Shown here in pieces: positions 8,002 through 18,374 of a stretch of DNA of 64,000 nucleotides. Numbering within the stretch: the first letter of the stretch is position 1; each line of letters begins with the position of its first letter. Source of the stretch: Glaciecola sp. XM2 (GTDB lineage Bacteria > Pseudomonadota > Gammaproteobacteria > Enterobacterales > Alteromonadaceae); assembly GCF_018595715.1 (NCBI RefSeq), contig NZ_JAHEOJ010000021.1, positions 1 to 64,000 on the forward strand. Reading direction: 5' to 3'. A program made the position numbers and the translations under genes. The notes under the pieces are model-generated. The model was not told the DNA's origin. It did not search any database and worked only from the letters and a program-made list of their open reading frames with translations.

Positions 8002-9573
8002 TTAAGCTCTTAGCTCCCGTCTTAGTATTTTCCCAACGGTTGATTTAGGTAACTCATCAAGTACGTTGATTTCTTTGGGTATTTTGTAGTTGGTTAGGAC
8101 AGTTTTGCAGTGTGCAAGAACATCATCCTCGTTGTAGTCTGGAGTGACCGTCACATACGCGCATACACGTTCTTGTGTTTTATCATCTGCCTTTCCTACT
8201 ACAGCTGCTTCTAACACACTTGGATGCTGGGTAAGCACATCTTCAACTTCGTTCGGGTACACATTAAAGCCAGATACAATGATCATATCTTTTAATCGGT
8301 CTACGATTTTTATGCAGCCATCTGTCAATATGACGCCCACATCTCCAGTTTTGAAATAGCCATCGTCGGTCATTACTTTTGCTGTTTCATCGTCGCGTTG
8401 CCAATAGCCCTTCATGACTTGTGGACCTTTTACCGCGATTTGCCCTTCTTGTCCTTGTGCAAGTGGTTGGTCATTTTCGTCCAAAATTTGAATGTCGGTA
8501 TCTGTTACTGGTAACCCTACCGTACCGAGGTTTTCTTTTTTGGGTTGATTGAATGCCACAACAGGCGCGGTTTCAGATAGACCATAACCTTCTGTGACAG
8601 TGCAGCCCGTTGTTTTCATCCAAAGATCAGACGCTGAGCGAGTCAGTGCAGTGCCGCCAGAAATGGTCAGATGAAGGGTGCTGAAATCCAATGTTCTGAA
8701 CTCAGGGTGTGAACAAAGCCCCATAAATAGGGTATTGATACCAGCAAACGCTGTGAATTTTTGCGGCTTAAGGGCTGCAACAAATGCATCCATATCGCGC
8801 GGGTTTGGAATAAGTACTACCATTGCCCCTTTTGCAAAGAAAGTCATCATGCACACTGTGAATGCATAGATGTGATAAAGCGGAAGAGGGCAGATAATGA
8901 CTTCTTTGCCTTCTACAAACTGATCACCTAGACGTTCCAATGTTTGCTCACTATTGGCCAATACATTCTGATGAGATAATTCTGCGCCTTTTGATACGCC
9001 AGTGGTGCCTCCCGTGTATTGCAATATGCAAGGGTCATCTAACGAAATTTGAGGGCGTGGCTTGAGTGTTAGCGCGTCAGCCTCCTCAAATATTGTTGCA
9101 AAGCATGGATAGGCAGAATCCTCAACTTTCTTATTGTCGAGCAGTTGTGTCGCGCTTGTGACAATGACATGTTTAATGTTTGTTTGGTCTTTAATGCTTT
9201 CATACTTTGGCGCAAAGTCTGCCAAGATAACCAAGGCGGTTGCGCCTGAATCATTAAACTGGTGAAGCATTTCGCTTGGCGTATAAAGCGGGTTGGTATT
9301 AACCACAACTAAGCCTGCCCTTAATGCTCCGTAAACGGCGATTGGGTGCTGAATAAGGTTGGGTAATTGGATTGCGATCCTATCGCCTGGCGCTAGGCTC
9401 GTGTTGTTTTGTAACCAAGCCGCAAACTTGCCAGATAGCGCATCCATCTCAGCAAATGTTTTTTGTTGCCCTAAAGCAGAATATGCAGGGCGGTCTGCAT
9501 ACTTTTTAAAGGTCTCTTCAATATAATCAGCTAAGCTGTTGATGTTGTTGGGGATCAATGCGCTTCGTGCCAT
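8002..9573 (-). CDS. fadD: Long-chain fatty acid-CoA ligase (AMP-forming)
   Basis: Activates fatty acids to acyl-CoA through an acyl-adenylate. 523 residues of the ANL superfamily: ATP/P-loop motif YTGGTTGVSKGAELSH about residues 188-203, EGYGLSETAP about 333-342, DGYFKTGDVG about 405-414, hinge and C-terminal domain with the catalytic lysine context KSTVGKILRREL near the end. No signal peptide. The ATG at 9573 is preceded by GGAAG. First gene of a probable fadD-SRPBCC-AEC transcription unit. A closely related medium-chain or aryl substrate preference cannot be excluded. Confidence 0.88.
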   Translation of the reverse strand: MARSALIPNNINSLADYIEETFKKYADRPAYSALGQQKTFAEMDALSGKFAAWLQNNTSLAPGDRIAIQLPNLIQHPIAVYGALRAGLVVVNTNPLYTPSEMLHQFNDSGATALVILADFAPKYESIKDQTNIKHVIVTSATQLLDNKKVEDSAYPCFATIFEEADALTLKPRPQISLDDPCILQYTGGTTGVSKGAELSHQNVLANSEQTLERLGDQFVEGKEVIICPLPLYHIYAFTVCMMTFFAKGAMVVLIPNPRDMDAFVAALKPQKFTAFAGINTLFMGLCSHPEFRTLDFSTLHLTISGGTALTRSASDLWMKTTGCTVTEGYGLSETAPVVAFNQPKKENLGTVGLPVTDTDIQILDENDQPLAQGQEGQIAVKGPQVMKGYWQRDDETAKVMTDDGYFKTGDVGVILTDGCIKIVDRLKDMIIVSGFNVYPNEVEDVLTQHPSVLEAAVVGKADDKTQERVCAYVTVTPDYNEDDVLAHCKTVLTNYKIPKEINVLDELPKSTVGKILRRELRA

Positions 9574-9684
9574 AACTTCCTCTTTTAACGCTATTTTTGT
9601 ATGTTCTTTTTAACACAAAATTTACATCAGAGGATCAGTTTGTCACAAGCAAATTTTGACCTTGTTAGATAAGATGCAAAAAGC

Positions 9685-10134
9685 CTAGTTACTTAACTTG
9701 GGTTTTGAAGATAATAAGCTGGCAAAACACAGCCCTGCGATAACGCCTGCAATGATTTGCATAATAAGTCCAGCAGTGCCTCTAGCCCCGGCAATAAGTG
9801 TTACATTGAGTATGGGTTGCATAGCTAAAAGCATGACTAAAAACGCTAGCCCTCCGGCCAAGGGATAGAGATACCATGCTTTGGTGTTTAATTTTTTGTT
9901 TAAAAGTCCTGCCACCGAAAATGCAATGCCTAGCGCAATTAAAATGACTACACCATAGGTTGGAGCTAAACCCACTAAATCTTTACCCGTGGTGCTTAAC
10001 CTGTCCATAAGCGGGATCACAACTCCAATGTCCGATAGACCTGCCAAGACGGACTGTGTATGCAACATACTAGCGAATAAAAATCCGACGATGCTCGCGA
10101 TAAGAAAATAGCCAATACGGCGCAACCATTTCAT
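9685..10134 (-). CDS. Small four-helix inner membrane protein, unknown
   Basis: Not recognised. 149 residues with four hydrophobic segments (about 7-27, 54-76, 86-106, 112-136); rich in Gly/Ala/Leu. ATG 10134 (MKWLRRIGYFL) was chosen over an upstream TTG at 10146, because TTTGGAAAA gives a ribosome binding site at suitable distance only for the ATG, and the basic MKWLRR start fits the inside-positive rule. It is divergent from the sugar dehydrogenase gene, 94 nt away. Confidence 0.65.
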   Translation of the reverse strand: MKWLRRIGYFLIASIVGFLFASMLHTQSVLAGLSDIGVVIPLMDRLSTTGKDLVGLAPTYGVVILIALGIAFSVAGLLNKKLNTKAWYLYPLAGGLAFLVMLLAMQPILNVTLIAGARGTAGLIMQIIAGVIAGLCFASLLSSKPKLSN

Positions 10135-10228
10135 TGTGTTTTCCAAAGGTGTATTTGATTCTAAGTTGCAAATTAGGACACTGAGCCTTACATTGTCAAC
10201 CCATTACCCGTTTTGATGTAAGAGAAAA

Positions 10229-11344
10229 ATGATGTCATACAAGCATTTAGGGAAACAGTTACTTCTTAGTTTAGGGTTTGCCTACATCAGCGTTAATAGT
10301 GTGTTGGCTGACGATTCGCTGGTTCTAAGTCCTGTTTTAGAAGGGTTACCTCCTTCATGGGCAGTTGCGGCCTCTCCTGATAATGACATGTATATCACCC
10401 ATCGCGAGGGCGGCCTGAGTATCATTAACAGTGCGCTAGAGCGAAGGTCCGTGGCATTTCTACCAGATGATTTGCTAAGCGGTGGTCAAGGCGGTTTGCT
10501 CGACATCGCCTTTCACCCTGAGTTTATCACTAACGGTTGGATTTACCTTTCGTATTCTGCCGGCACCGCTAACTCAAATGCGCTCAAAGTAGTCAGATTT
10601 AAGCTCGTCGGTGAGCAAGTGCAAGAACTTGAAGATATATTTGTCGCTCATGATAAAAAAGACACGCCTGTCCACTATGGCGGCCGTTTAGCATTTGATG
10701 CGGATAACGCGCTTTATATCAGCACCGGAGACGGTTTCGATTATCGAGAAAAGGCGCAACTTAATCAGAGTCATCTAGGAAAAATTATTCGCGTCACTGA
10801 CATAGGTGATGCACATCCTCGCAACCCATTTTTCACTGGTCAAACAAACAGCGCTTCCTTTATTTATTCGCTGGGTCACAGAAATCCACAGGGGCTGTTG
10901 GTTACCAAAAATAACCGGCTAATTTCTCATGAACATGGCCCCGCCGGAGGCGATGAAATCAATATCATCGCTTCGGGTAAAAACTATGGATGGCCTGTCA
11001 TTACAAATGGCATGGACTATATTGGCGCAACTATTTCTCCGTTTACTGAATATGAAGGTATGGAGCAACCTGCACTAGATTGGACTCCATCTATTGCGCC
11101 TTCGGGCATGATTCATTATACACATGATAAATTTGCCTCATTGAGTGAACATTTGCTGGTTACATCTTTAAAATTTCAGCAAATCTATGCAGTGGCTTAT
11201 GCCGATGGCGTGATTGGTGAGCAAAAGATAGTGCTCAATGAAAGTGGCATCAGATTGCGCGACATTGAAACAGATGCTGATGGCGATATTTGGATACTTG
11301 GCGACGGCGAACAAGCCTCGTTGTTCAAGGTGTTGCGCAAATAG
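10229..11344 (+). CDS. PQQ-dependent sugar dehydrogenase (YliI/GSDH family), secreted
   Basis: Predicted quinoprotein aldose dehydrogenase with a six-bladed beta-propeller. 371 residues: signal peptide about 1-27 (cleavage near VLADD), then repeated propeller motifs. Family signatures are visible: GGQGGLLDIAFHPEF, YGGRLAFDADNALYISTGDG, YSLGHRNPQG (PQQ-contacting region) and EHGPAGGDEINII, GKNYGWP. The translation could begin at either of two tandem ATGs (10229 or 10232). It would act in the periplasm; whether PQQ is synthesised or scavenged is not visible here. Monocistronic. Confidence 0.85.
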   Translation: MMSYKHLGKQLLLSLGFAYISVNSVLADDSLVLSPVLEGLPPSWAVAASPDNDMYITHREGGLSIINSALERRSVAFLPDDLLSGGQGGLLDIAFHPEFITNGWIYLSYSAGTANSNALKVVRFKLVGEQVQELEDIFVAHDKKDTPVHYGGRLAFDADNALYISTGDGFDYREKAQLNQSHLGKIIRVTDIGDAHPRNPFFTGQTNSASFIYSLGHRNPQGLLVTKNNRLISHEHGPAGGDEINIIASGKNYGWPVITNGMDYIGATISPFTEYEGMEQPALDWTPSIAPSGMIHYTHDKFASLSEHLLVTSLKFQQIYAVAYADGVIGEQKIVLNESGIRLRDIETDADGDIWILGDGEQASLFKVLRK

Positions 11345-11457
11345 GGCGGGTAACTATGGCATATAACTCGACCATTTTGTGGCGGTGAGTCGTCGAGTAA
11401 GACTAATGTATTGATGAAATGCATCCTTAAATGGTTTTCAATTACTATTATGAATAT

Positions 11458-11469
11458 TGGTTATAACCA
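11458..11469. promoter_or_regulatory. 12-bp perfect palindrome upstream of acnB
   Basis: TGGTTATAACCA, a perfect dyad ending 18 nt before the candidate acnB -35 box. Position fits an activator site; the cognate factor is unknown. Confidence 0.35.
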
Positions 11470-11487
11470 CCTTTTCACCGACTAGCA

Positions 11488-11516
11488 TTCATTTTTAATG
11501 CGCAAGTAGGTATAAT
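11488..11516 (+). promoter_or_regulatory. Candidate sigma-70 promoter of acnB
   Basis: TTCATT (11488-11493), 17-nt spacer, perfect TATAAT (11511-11516). The predicted leader to the GTG start is about 55 nt. Confidence 0.65.
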
Positions 11517-11577
11517 CCGCCTACGAAAAGTCAACGCTGAGTCGCCCCAGGCTCATTTTTAATTAGAGGACGTAAAA

Positions 11578-14190
11578 GTGTTAGAAGAATATCGCAAGCA
11601 TGTCGCAGAGCGCGAAGCACAAGGCATTCCGCCAAAGCCATTGAATCCAGAGCAAGTGGCTGGCTTAGTAGAATTGTTAAAAAATCCTCCAGCAGGTGAA
11701 GCAGAATTCTTATTAGAACTTTTGTCAGAGCGTGTACCTCCAGGTGTTGATGAAGCTGCTTACGTGAAAGCGGGCTTTTTAAGCGCTATCGCTAAAGGTG
11801 AAGAGACCTGTGACCTTATTTCTCCAGATGCAGCAGTGCAATTACTTGGAAATATGCACGGCGGTTACAATATCGAGACTTTAGTTGCTTTGCTTGATGA
11901 TGCAAACCTCGCTGAGTTAGCAGCAGAAGAATTGAAGCATACCTTGCTTATGTTTGATTCGTTCCATGATGTGGAAGAAAAGCATAAAGCGGGTAATAAA
12001 TATGCCACAGAAGTCATTCAATCTTGGGCAGATGGCGAGTGGTTCACATCACGAGACGATATGCCTGAAAAAATCACTGCAAGTGTGTTTAAAGTAACTG
12101 GTGAAACTAACACCGACGACCTTTCTCCTGCTCCAGATGCATGGTCACGTCCTGATATTCCTTTGCATGCAAAAGCAATGTACAAAATGACCCGCGATGG
12201 CCTAGAGCCTGAGAGTCATGGTGAAGTAGGACCTTTGAGCCAGATTGAAGCCATTAAAGCGCAAGGGCATCAAGTAGCCTTCGTAGGTGATGTTGTTGGT
12301 ACGGGTTCTTCAAGAAAATCAGCGACCAACTCTGTTCTTTGGTTCTTTGGTGAAGACTTACCAGGCGTTCCTAACAAGCGTGGTGGCGGTATTTGTATTG
12401 GCTCTAAAGTCGCTCCAATCTTCTTTAACACCATGGAAGATGCTGGCGCACTTGTTTTTGAAGCCGACGTAGAAAAAATGGAAATGGGTGATGTGATTGA
12501 AATCTATCCATTCGACGGTGTGATCAAAAATGCGAAAACCGGTGAAGTAGTAGCTGAATATAGCTACAAGTCAAAAGTATTATTAGACGAAGTCCGCGCT
12601 GGTGGCCGCATCAACTTAATCATAGGCCGAGGACTAACCGATAAAGCGCGTGAGTCATTAGGACTTGGCGCAGCTGATTTGTTCCGCAAGCCTGAACTAC
12701 CCACATCAAAAGCGAAAGGCTTCACACTTGCCCAAAAAATGGTCGGTAAAGCATGTGGCGTTGAAGGTATTTTACCGGGTACTTATTGCGAGCCCAAAAT
12801 GACGACGGTAGGCTCTCAAGATACTACAGGTCCGATGACGCGAGATGAACTTAAAGACTTAGCTTGTTTAGGCTTTACTGCCGATTTAACCATGCAGTCT
12901 TTCTGTCATACCGCGGCTTATCCTAAGCCGGTTGATATCGACACCCAGCATACGCTGCCAGACTTCATCATGAACCGCGGCGGTGTATCACTGCGTCCAG
13001 GCGACGGCATTATCCACTCTTGGTTAAACCGCATGTTGCTTCCTGATACCGTAGGTACAGGTGGTGATTCGCATACTCGTTTCCCAATGGGTATTTCTTT
13101 CCCTGCAGGGTCTGGGTTAGTTGCATTTGCTGCAGCTACCGGTGTTATGCCGTTAGATATGCCAGAGTCAGTACTTGTTAAGTTTAAAGGGAAGATGCAG
13201 CCTGGCATCACTTTACGTGACTTAGTACATGCCATTCCATTATATGCTATCAAGCAAGGTCTATTAACCGTTGCTAAGAAAGGCAAAATCAACGCTTTCT
13301 CTGGCCGCATCCTTGAAATTGAAGGGCTTGAAGATTTAACCATTGAACAAGCGTTTGAGTTATCAGATGCATCGGCAGAGCGCTCAGCAGCAGGTTGTAC
13401 TATCAAACTTTCTGAAGAGTCTGTTGCAGAGTACTTAACGTCTAACGTTACTATGTTACGTTGGATGATAAACGAAGGTTACGGCGACCCTCGTACGCTT
13501 GAGCGTCGTGCTCAGAAGATGGAAGAGTGGCTTGCTAATCCATCTCTAATGCAAGCAGATGCCGACGCTGAATATGTTGAAACCATCGAAATTGATTTGA
13601 ACGACATTAAAGAGCCAATCCTTTGCTGTCCTAACGACCCTGATGATGCTAAGACCTTGTCTGACGTGGCAGGTGATAAGATTGACGAAGTATTCATCGG
13701 CTCGTGTATGACTAACATTGGTCACTTCCGTGCTGCTGGTAAATTGCTTGAGCAGTTTAACGGCACATTGCCGACGCGTTTATGGATGTCACCACCGACA
13801 AAAATGGATAAAGCGGTATTAATGGAAGAAGGCTATTACAACATTTATGGCCGTGCTGGGGTTCGTACTGAGATGCCAGGGTGTTCATTGTGTATGGGTA
13901 ACCAAGCACGCGTGCTTGCAGGCGCAACCGTACTTTCAACATCGACTCGAAACTTCCCGAACCGTTTAGGGGATGGTGCAAATGTATATCTCTGTTCAGC
14001 TGAAATGGCTGCTGTAGGCGCAATCGTAGGTAAAATACCAACGTTTGATGAGTACATGGAATACGCAAGCAAAATTGAGTCAATGAGCGGTGAAGTCTTC
14101 CGTTACCTAAACTTTGATCGTATTGAGTCGTTCAAAAAAGCGGAAGAAGACGCTAAAGCGAATATTATCCCAACGCTTAACGTTGCATAA
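11578..14190 (+). CDS. acnB: Aconitate hydratase B / 2-methylisocitrate dehydratase
   Basis: TCA-cycle enzyme interconverting citrate and isocitrate with a [4Fe-4S] cluster; also hydrates 2-methyl-cis-aconitate. 870 residues, near the E. coli length: N-terminal HEAT-like domain (1-160), swivel domain (about 165-380, with [20 protein letters not shown]), and the catalytic core. Cluster cysteines C710 (GSCMTN), C769 and C772 (CSLCMGNQ) match E. coli numbering. It starts at GTG with AGAGGA about 9 nt upstream. Monocistronic between a good promoter and a terminator. AcnB apo-protein is known elsewhere to bind RNA under iron starvation. Confidence 0.98.
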   Translation: MLEEYRKHVAEREAQGIPPKPLNPEQVAGLVELLKNPPAGEAEFLLELLSERVPPGVDEAAYVKAGFLSAIAKGEETCDLISPDAAVQLLGNMHGGYNIETLVALLDDANLAELAAEELKHTLLMFDSFHDVEEKHKAGNKYATEVIQSWADGEWFTSRDDMPEKITASVFKVTGETNTDDLSPAPDAWSRPDIPLHAKAMYKMTRDGLEPESHGEVGPLSQIEAIKAQGHQVAFVGDVVGTGSSRKSATNSVLWFFGEDLPGVPNKRGGGICIGSKVAPIFFNTMEDAGALVFEADVEKMEMGDVIEIYPFDGVIKNAKTGEVVAEYSYKSKVLLDEVRAGGRINLIIGRGLTDKARESLGLGAADLFRKPELPTSKAKGFTLAQKMVGKACGVEGILPGTYCEPKMTTVGSQDTTGPMTRDELKDLACLGFTADLTMQSFCHTAAYPKPVDIDTQHTLPDFIMNRGGVSLRPGDGIIHSWLNRMLLPDTVGTGGDSHTRFPMGISFPAGSGLVAFAAATGVMPLDMPESVLVKFKGKMQPGITLRDLVHAIPLYAIKQGLLTVAKKGKINAFSGRILEIEGLEDLTIEQAFELSDASAERSAAGCTIKLSEESVAEYLTSNVTMLRWMINEGYGDPRTLERRAQKMEEWLANPSLMQADADAEYVETIEIDLNDIKEPILCCPNDPDDAKTLSDVAGDKIDEVFIGSCMTNIGHFRAAGKLLEQFNGTLPTRLWMSPPTKMDKAVLMEEGYYNIYGRAGVRTEMPGCSLCMGNQARVLAGATVLSTSTRNFPNRLGDGANVYLCSAEMAAVGAIVGKIPTFDEYMEYASKIESMSGEVFRYLNFDRIESFKKAEEDAKANIIPTLNVA

Positions 14191-14244
14191 TCAATCATGC
14201 CTTAGTCCATAATTTGTTTTATGGGCTTAAGACATATCAAAAGC

Positions 14245-14272
14245 AAAAACCCGTCTTTTGGCGGGTTTTTTA
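14245..14272 (+). terminator. Terminator of acnB
   Basis: AAAACCCG stem paired with CGGGTTTT, loop rich in T/G, followed by a T run. It starts 55 nt after the stop codon. Confidence 0.85.
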
Positions 14273-14327
14273 ATTGCGCTTTTTCGCCTTGGCAATTACT
14301 CTTGGGCGTTATCTAACATAGAGATTT

Positions 14328-14837
14328 ATGCTTATGAAAAAAGCACTACAGCTGGCATACATAGTGTTTGCAACTTACGTTATCGCTCAGGTTTCCTTGG
14401 CGGTGAACCTAGCATATGCACATGCACCTCTAATAAACGTTTCTGCCGATGAGAAATCAGAAGAAAGCGAAGACCTCGTTTCATTGAAATTTGAAAATGA
14501 CGTAAGCATTCAGGTCGAATTTGCAAATGACCCACAAACCAGGGCACTTGGCTTAATGTACAGACGCGAAATGTGTGACGATTGCGGCATGTTGTTCAAG
14601 TTTGACTCAGTTAGAATTGCCAGCATTTGGATGAAAAATACGTATATTCCGCTCGATCTGGCTTATATCAACGCATTTGGCAAAATCGTTGACATCAAAC
14701 AGTTAAAGCCACATGACTTAACTTCGGTACCGAGCTCTGTACCCGTGCTTTACGCGTTAGAGATGAATGAGGGCTGGTTCGAAACAAACGGCATTTCTGT
14801 CGGCGATAAAATTACCTTACCTAACCATATTAAATAG
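14328..14837 (+). CDS. DUF192 family exported protein
   Basis: Function unknown. 169 residues: signal peptide about 1-32 (MLMKKALQL start, cleavage near AYAHA), a short acidic linker, then the DUF192 domain (about 50-165) with typical motifs RALGLMYRREM, GMLFKFDS, IWMKNTYIPLDLAYI and the C-terminal strand GISVGDKITL. Two cysteines in the CDDC arrangement (residues near 84-87) could form a redox or metal site; this is unusual enough to note. ATG 14334 (MKK) is an equally good start. It ends 15 nt before lysC and probably shares its transcript. Confidence 0.82.
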   Translation: MLMKKALQLAYIVFATYVIAQVSLAVNLAYAHAPLINVSADEKSEESEDLVSLKFENDVSIQVEFANDPQTRALGLMYRREMCDDCGMLFKFDSVRIASIWMKNTYIPLDLAYINAFGKIVDIKQLKPHDLTSVPSSVPVLYALEMNEGWFETNGISVGDKITLPNHIK

Positions 14838-14852
14838 TTTAAAGGAACATAC

Positions 14853-16202
14853 ATGCCCTCTACATTAAATGTCGCTAAGTTTGGTGGCACGAGTGTCGCA
14901 AATTACCTAACGATTCAAAACTGCGCTGATATCGTTATCAAAAATGAAAATACTAAAGTAGTGGTGGTAAGCGCGGCTGCAGGTGTAACTAATTACTTGG
15001 TGTTGCTTGCAAATACCGCCTTGACCTCTGAGCAAATTGCAGAGGTGATTGAGAAAATTCGCATCATTGAATTAGCGATTCTCAATGAGCTTAAAAAGCC
15101 AAGCGATGTTGAAGACAAATTGTTTGCTCTTTTAGATGAGCTAGAAGAATACGCACGTCATGAAGAGATTAACTTTCGCGATGATTTAAAGGATGCACTT
15201 CTCTCGATGGGAGAAAGAATGTCATCTTTACTGGTTGCAGCGATCATTCGCGAGAAGGGCTGCCACGCCATTAATTTTGATGTCAGAAAAGTATTACGCA
15301 CTGACGACCGCTATACCCAGGCAACGCCAGAGCTCGAAACTATTGGTAAACTCGCCCAGCAATTGTTGTTACCAGAGCTTGATAAAGCCATCGTGGTCAC
15401 CCAAGGTTTTGTAGGGGCAGATGCTAATGGCAAGACTACAACACTGGGTCGCGGCGGCTCAGATTTTACGGCAGCCCTTTTGGCAGAAGCGCTAAATGCC
15501 TCGACCTGTGAAATTTGGACGGATGTAATAGGCGTATATACCACCGACCCTCGTATAACCGATAAAGCAAAGCCGCTACCAGAGCTTAGCTTTGAAGAAG
15601 CGGCAGAAATGGCCACGTTTGGTGCCAAAGTGTTGCACCCTGCAACGATGGAGCCGGCCTTACGCAGGGATATCAAAGTGTTTGTGGGCTCAAGTAAAGA
15701 ACCCGAAAAAGGCGGTACTTGGATCCGTCGTAACTGCGAACATGAGCCGCCTTTCCGCGCAATCACGAGGCGCAAGGACCAAGTATTGGTTACCGTAAAA
15801 ACGCCGAAAATGATGTATGCCCAAGGCTTCTTGGCGCGTGTATTTGAAATAATTGCAAAGCAAGACCTTAGCGTTGACTTGATCACCACATCTGAAATTG
15901 CCGTTTCTTTTACACTGGATAATCCGCCAAACAGCATTTCTGAAAAAATGAATAAAGATACGTTGAAAGCGTTGAGCGAAATCTGTGAAGTGAAAGTTGA
16001 ACATGATTTTGATGCAGTTACAGTCGTTGGCAATAATATGCATAGCGCCGCGGGGGTATCATCAAAAATCTTTGCAGCGGTGTCTAACTTTAATTTGCGC
16101 ATGATTTGTTTTGGCGCGAACGTGCATAACCTTTCTTTTGTCGTGCAGGATAAAGACAGTGAAGAAGTGGTGAAGGTGCTTCATGCCGCGCTATTTGAAT
16201 AG
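14853..16202 (+). CDS. lysC: Lysine-sensitive-type aspartate kinase
   Basis: Phosphorylates L-aspartate, first step to lysine, threonine, methionine and diaminopimelate. 449 residues, monofunctional class: KFGGTSVAN at the N-terminus, kinase core with GRGGSDFTAALLAEAL and EIWTDVIGVYTTDPR, then two ACT domains (about 300-449) for allosteric control. Close in architecture to E. coli LysC (449 aa). GGAAC precedes the ATG. There is no room for a lysine riboswitch between the DUF192 gene and lysC, nor upstream of DUF192, so control may be by ACT-domain feedback only. Ends at a bidirectional terminator. Confidence 0.94.
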   Translation: MPSTLNVAKFGGTSVANYLTIQNCADIVIKNENTKVVVVSAAAGVTNYLVLLANTALTSEQIAEVIEKIRIIELAILNELKKPSDVEDKLFALLDELEEYARHEEINFRDDLKDALLSMGERMSSLLVAAIIREKGCHAINFDVRKVLRTDDRYTQATPELETIGKLAQQLLLPELDKAIVVTQGFVGADANGKTTTLGRGGSDFTAALLAEALNASTCEIWTDVIGVYTTDPRITDKAKPLPELSFEEAAEMATFGAKVLHPATMEPALRRDIKVFVGSSKEPEKGGTWIRRNCEHEPPFRAITRRKDQVLVTVKTPKMMYAQGFLARVFEIIAKQDLSVDLITTSEIAVSFTLDNPPNSISEKMNKDTLKALSEICEVKVEHDFDAVTVVGNNMHSAAGVSSKIFAAVSNFNLRMICFGANVHNLSFVVQDKDSEEVVKVLHAALFE

Positions 16203-16235
16203 CTAGCAACGCCAGAGGTATCAAATTTAAAGCAT

Positions 16236-16265
16236 AAAAAAGGCGATCATACGATCGCCTTTTTG
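16236..16265. terminator. Bidirectional terminator between lysC and the chemoreceptor gene
   Basis: Perfect 8-bp stem AGGCGATC/GATCGCCT with 4-nt loop, flanked by AAAAA on one side and TTTTT on the other, so it can serve both convergent genes. Confidence 0.9.
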
Positions 16266-16280
16266 CTATAGATGCTCTTA

Positions 16281-18305
16281 CTAGACTCTAAATTGACTAA
16301 TAGAAGCTTGCAGTTCTTCAGCTAGTTTTGCTACTTCAGCACTAGATTCTGACGTTTGTTTTGCGCCAACTGTTGTGTGCTCTGCAATACCAACGATATT
16401 TTCTAAGCGTTCGCTAATTTGCGAAGACACGGTGTGTTGTTCCCGAGCGGCTTCTTCAATGCGAGTGCTAACTTCGTATGCTTTGTGCACAGCGTCCGTA
16501 ATAAGGTTAAGTGCCGCACCTGCTTTCTCAGTTTGAGCAACACAAGCATTAGTTTGCTCTTTACCTTGATTCATCACGGTTACCGCTTTTTCAGCGCCCG
16601 CTTGAAGCACTTCAATCATGGAGTTAATTTCTTGAGTAGATTGCTGAGTGCGGCTTGCAAGCGTGCGGACCTCATCGGCTACTACTGCAAAGCCACGACC
16701 GTATTCGCCCGCTCTCGCAGCTTCGATTGCCGCGTTAAGCGCAAGTAAGTTTGTCTGGTCGGCTACGCCACGTATAACGTCAAGGATCCCGCCAATGCTC
16801 GCACTATCTTGGTGTAGCTTGTTGATAACTTCTGCAGCTTCTTGCACTTCTCGCGCTAGTACTTCAATCGTATCTTTGTTTTCCGCTGAGATTTTCTTAA
16901 CCTTCTCAGCTTCGGCATCAGCATGTTTAATTTCTAGCAAAGTGTCTTTCGCGCTTGAGGAAACTAATTCAGACGTCGTATGCATCTCTGTAGTAGCGGC
17001 TGCAATTTGTGAAATCTGCGATTTTTGTTCTTCAATCGAAGTCGTTGTTTCAAGCGTGATCGTTGACGTTTCACCAGAAGCCGCTGCGAGTTGGTCAGCA
17101 CGTTGATTAATGGCATTAATTAACTCTTTTAAATTATCAATCAAGGTGTTGCAGTTTTTAGCCAAGGTACCAAATTCGTCACTTGCTGAGTCATCTAATC
17201 GATGTGTAAGGTCACCAGAGGAGGCGATTTTAAGCAGTTCGTTTACGCGAGCCAACGGACGTGTAATAGCGTTAACAGTTACATATCCAACCCATCCAGC
17301 TAAACCAAATGAGATGATAACAACAATAATTATCGTAGCGGTACTTGTTGCAATTTGCGAGTCCACCGACTCCTTAATTTCAGCCGCTTTCGTATCTGCG
17401 ATTGCATTTAAGGCATCTAACTCAATAATTGCTTCGGTAATTTTTTGGTCTGACGCAAGTAGTGAATCATTTGAAATGCTAATTTGCTGGAGTTCGTTTA
17501 TTTTGGTGTTCAATAGGCCATCGGTAGCATTGAGTGTTTCGGCAATCTGTGCAATTAATTCGGCGACCTCATCAATTGTGCCCGATTCATCTTCTCCATT
17601 TGCAGCATCAACCATTTGTGCAAATCGCGCTTGTGTCTGTTCTAAAACGACCGCGACTTCTTTACTTCTGATCTCAGCGCGCTGCATGCTTTGAGTCTTA
17701 CCGTAATCTGAGGCAACACTTAGTAATGACAGTAGATTTGACTCAACGTTGTTTGCTACTTCAGCAGCCTCGGTAAGGCTATCAGAGTCGCTGATTTCAT
17801 CGAGATCTGTGAAATCCAATAAGTAAGATGATGCATCGTCGGCATTTTCTTCAAGCGAGGAAACCATCTCATTTATTGAGGTATTCAATTCAATGGCGCT
17901 AAGGTGAGCGGTGAACATTTTTGATGAGGTGTCTACATAGGATTCGTAAAGTGAATTAACATTGGCAACGGCCTCACTGAGCGCTTTGTCCTCTTTAACC
18001 ACTTCATTTAATGCTGTCAGAGTCTCGATAAAACGCGCTTTACTGGCATTGAACTCTTCCTGTTTTGCCTCCACCTGGTCTTTTTGATCACTTACAAATC
18101 CTTCAAAAGAAAGGCGTCCCATATTGAGAAAAGCGACTTTTAAGTTAGAGGTGCCCGCAACTGTCGGAAGTGCTAAGGTACTAACCTCATTAGAGGCATC
18201 ACCTACGTTATCCAGACTAGACATGGAAGAAAAACCAAGCAACAGTAATAAAAAGCTGATCACTGCAAAACCTGCAATGACCCGCAGTGCTACCGTTATT
18301 TTCAT
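16281..18305 (-). CDS. Methyl-accepting chemotaxis protein
   Basis: Transmembrane chemoreceptor controlling CheA. 674 residues: TM1 about 7-29, a long all-helical periplasmic region about 30-320, TM2 about 323-345, HAMP about 346-398, cytoplasmic methylation and signalling domain to the C-terminus. The conserved hairpin tip is present near residue 535 ([17 protein letters not shown]). There is no C-terminal CheR-binding pentapeptide of the NWETF kind. Ligand unknown. The ATG has GGAG 6 nt upstream. A FliA-like promoter lies in the 65-nt gap to apaH, so it can be transcribed separately from the upstream apaH operon. Confidence 0.95.
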   Translation of the reverse strand: MKITVALRVIAGFAVISFLLLLLGFSSMSSLDNVGDASNEVSTLALPTVAGTSNLKVAFLNMGRLSFEGFVSDQKDQVEAKQEEFNASKARFIETLTALNEVVKEDKALSEAVANVNSLYESYVDTSSKMFTAHLSAIELNTSINEMVSSLEENADDASSYLLDFTDLDEISDSDSLTEAAEVANNVESNLLSLLSVASDYGKTQSMQRAEIRSKEVAVVLEQTQARFAQMVDAANGEDESGTIDEVAELIAQIAETLNATDGLLNTKINELQQISISNDSLLASDQKITEAIIELDALNAIADTKAAEIKESVDSQIATSTATIIIVVIISFGLAGWVGYVTVNAITRPLARVNELLKIASSGDLTHRLDDSASDEFGTLAKNCNTLIDNLKELINAINQRADQLAAASGETSTITLETTTSIEEQKSQISQIAAATTEMHTTSELVSSSAKDTLLEIKHADAEAEKVKKISAENKDTIEVLAREVQEAAEVINKLHQDSASIGGILDVIRGVADQTNLLALNAAIEAARAGEYGRGFAVVADEVRTLASRTQQSTQEINSMIEVLQAGAEKAVTVMNQGKEQTNACVAQTEKAGAALNLITDAVHKAYEVSTRIEEAAREQHTVSSQISERLENIVGIAEHTTVGAKQTSESSAEVAKLAEELQASISQFRV

Positions 18306-18347
18306 GTTCGCTCCTAAAGCAATAAATTCTACTAATACTTAAGTAGA

Positions 18348-18374
18348 GTATCGGTCAGGCAGAACATAACTTAA
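18348..18374 (-). promoter_or_regulatory. Candidate sigma-28 (FliA) promoter of the chemoreceptor gene
   Basis: Minus strand: TTAAGTTA, 11 nt, ACCGATAC; 6/8 and 6/8 matches to TAAAGTTT-N11-GCCGATAA with exact spacing. The -35 overlaps the apaH stop codon; leader about 35 nt. Confidence 0.6.

Noticed and set aside
12918-13406. 162-codon frame antisense to acnB
   Set aside because: Shadow of the highly conserved acnB coding frame; no ribosome binding site or domain.
14191-14852. Lysine riboswitch upstream of lysC
   Set aside because: Only 15 nt separate the DUF192 gene from lysC, and the region before the DUF192 gene is taken by the acnB terminator; there is no room for an about 180-nt aptamer.
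15311-16102. 263-codon reading frame antisense to lysC
   Set aside because: Low-complexity translation without recognisable domain; it is a shadow of the well-supported lysC frame.
16207-16220. Short shared string (AACGCCAGAGGTA) with the pdxJ start region at 38970
   Set aside because: Only about 13 nt, one copy inside a conserved coding motif; taken as chance.
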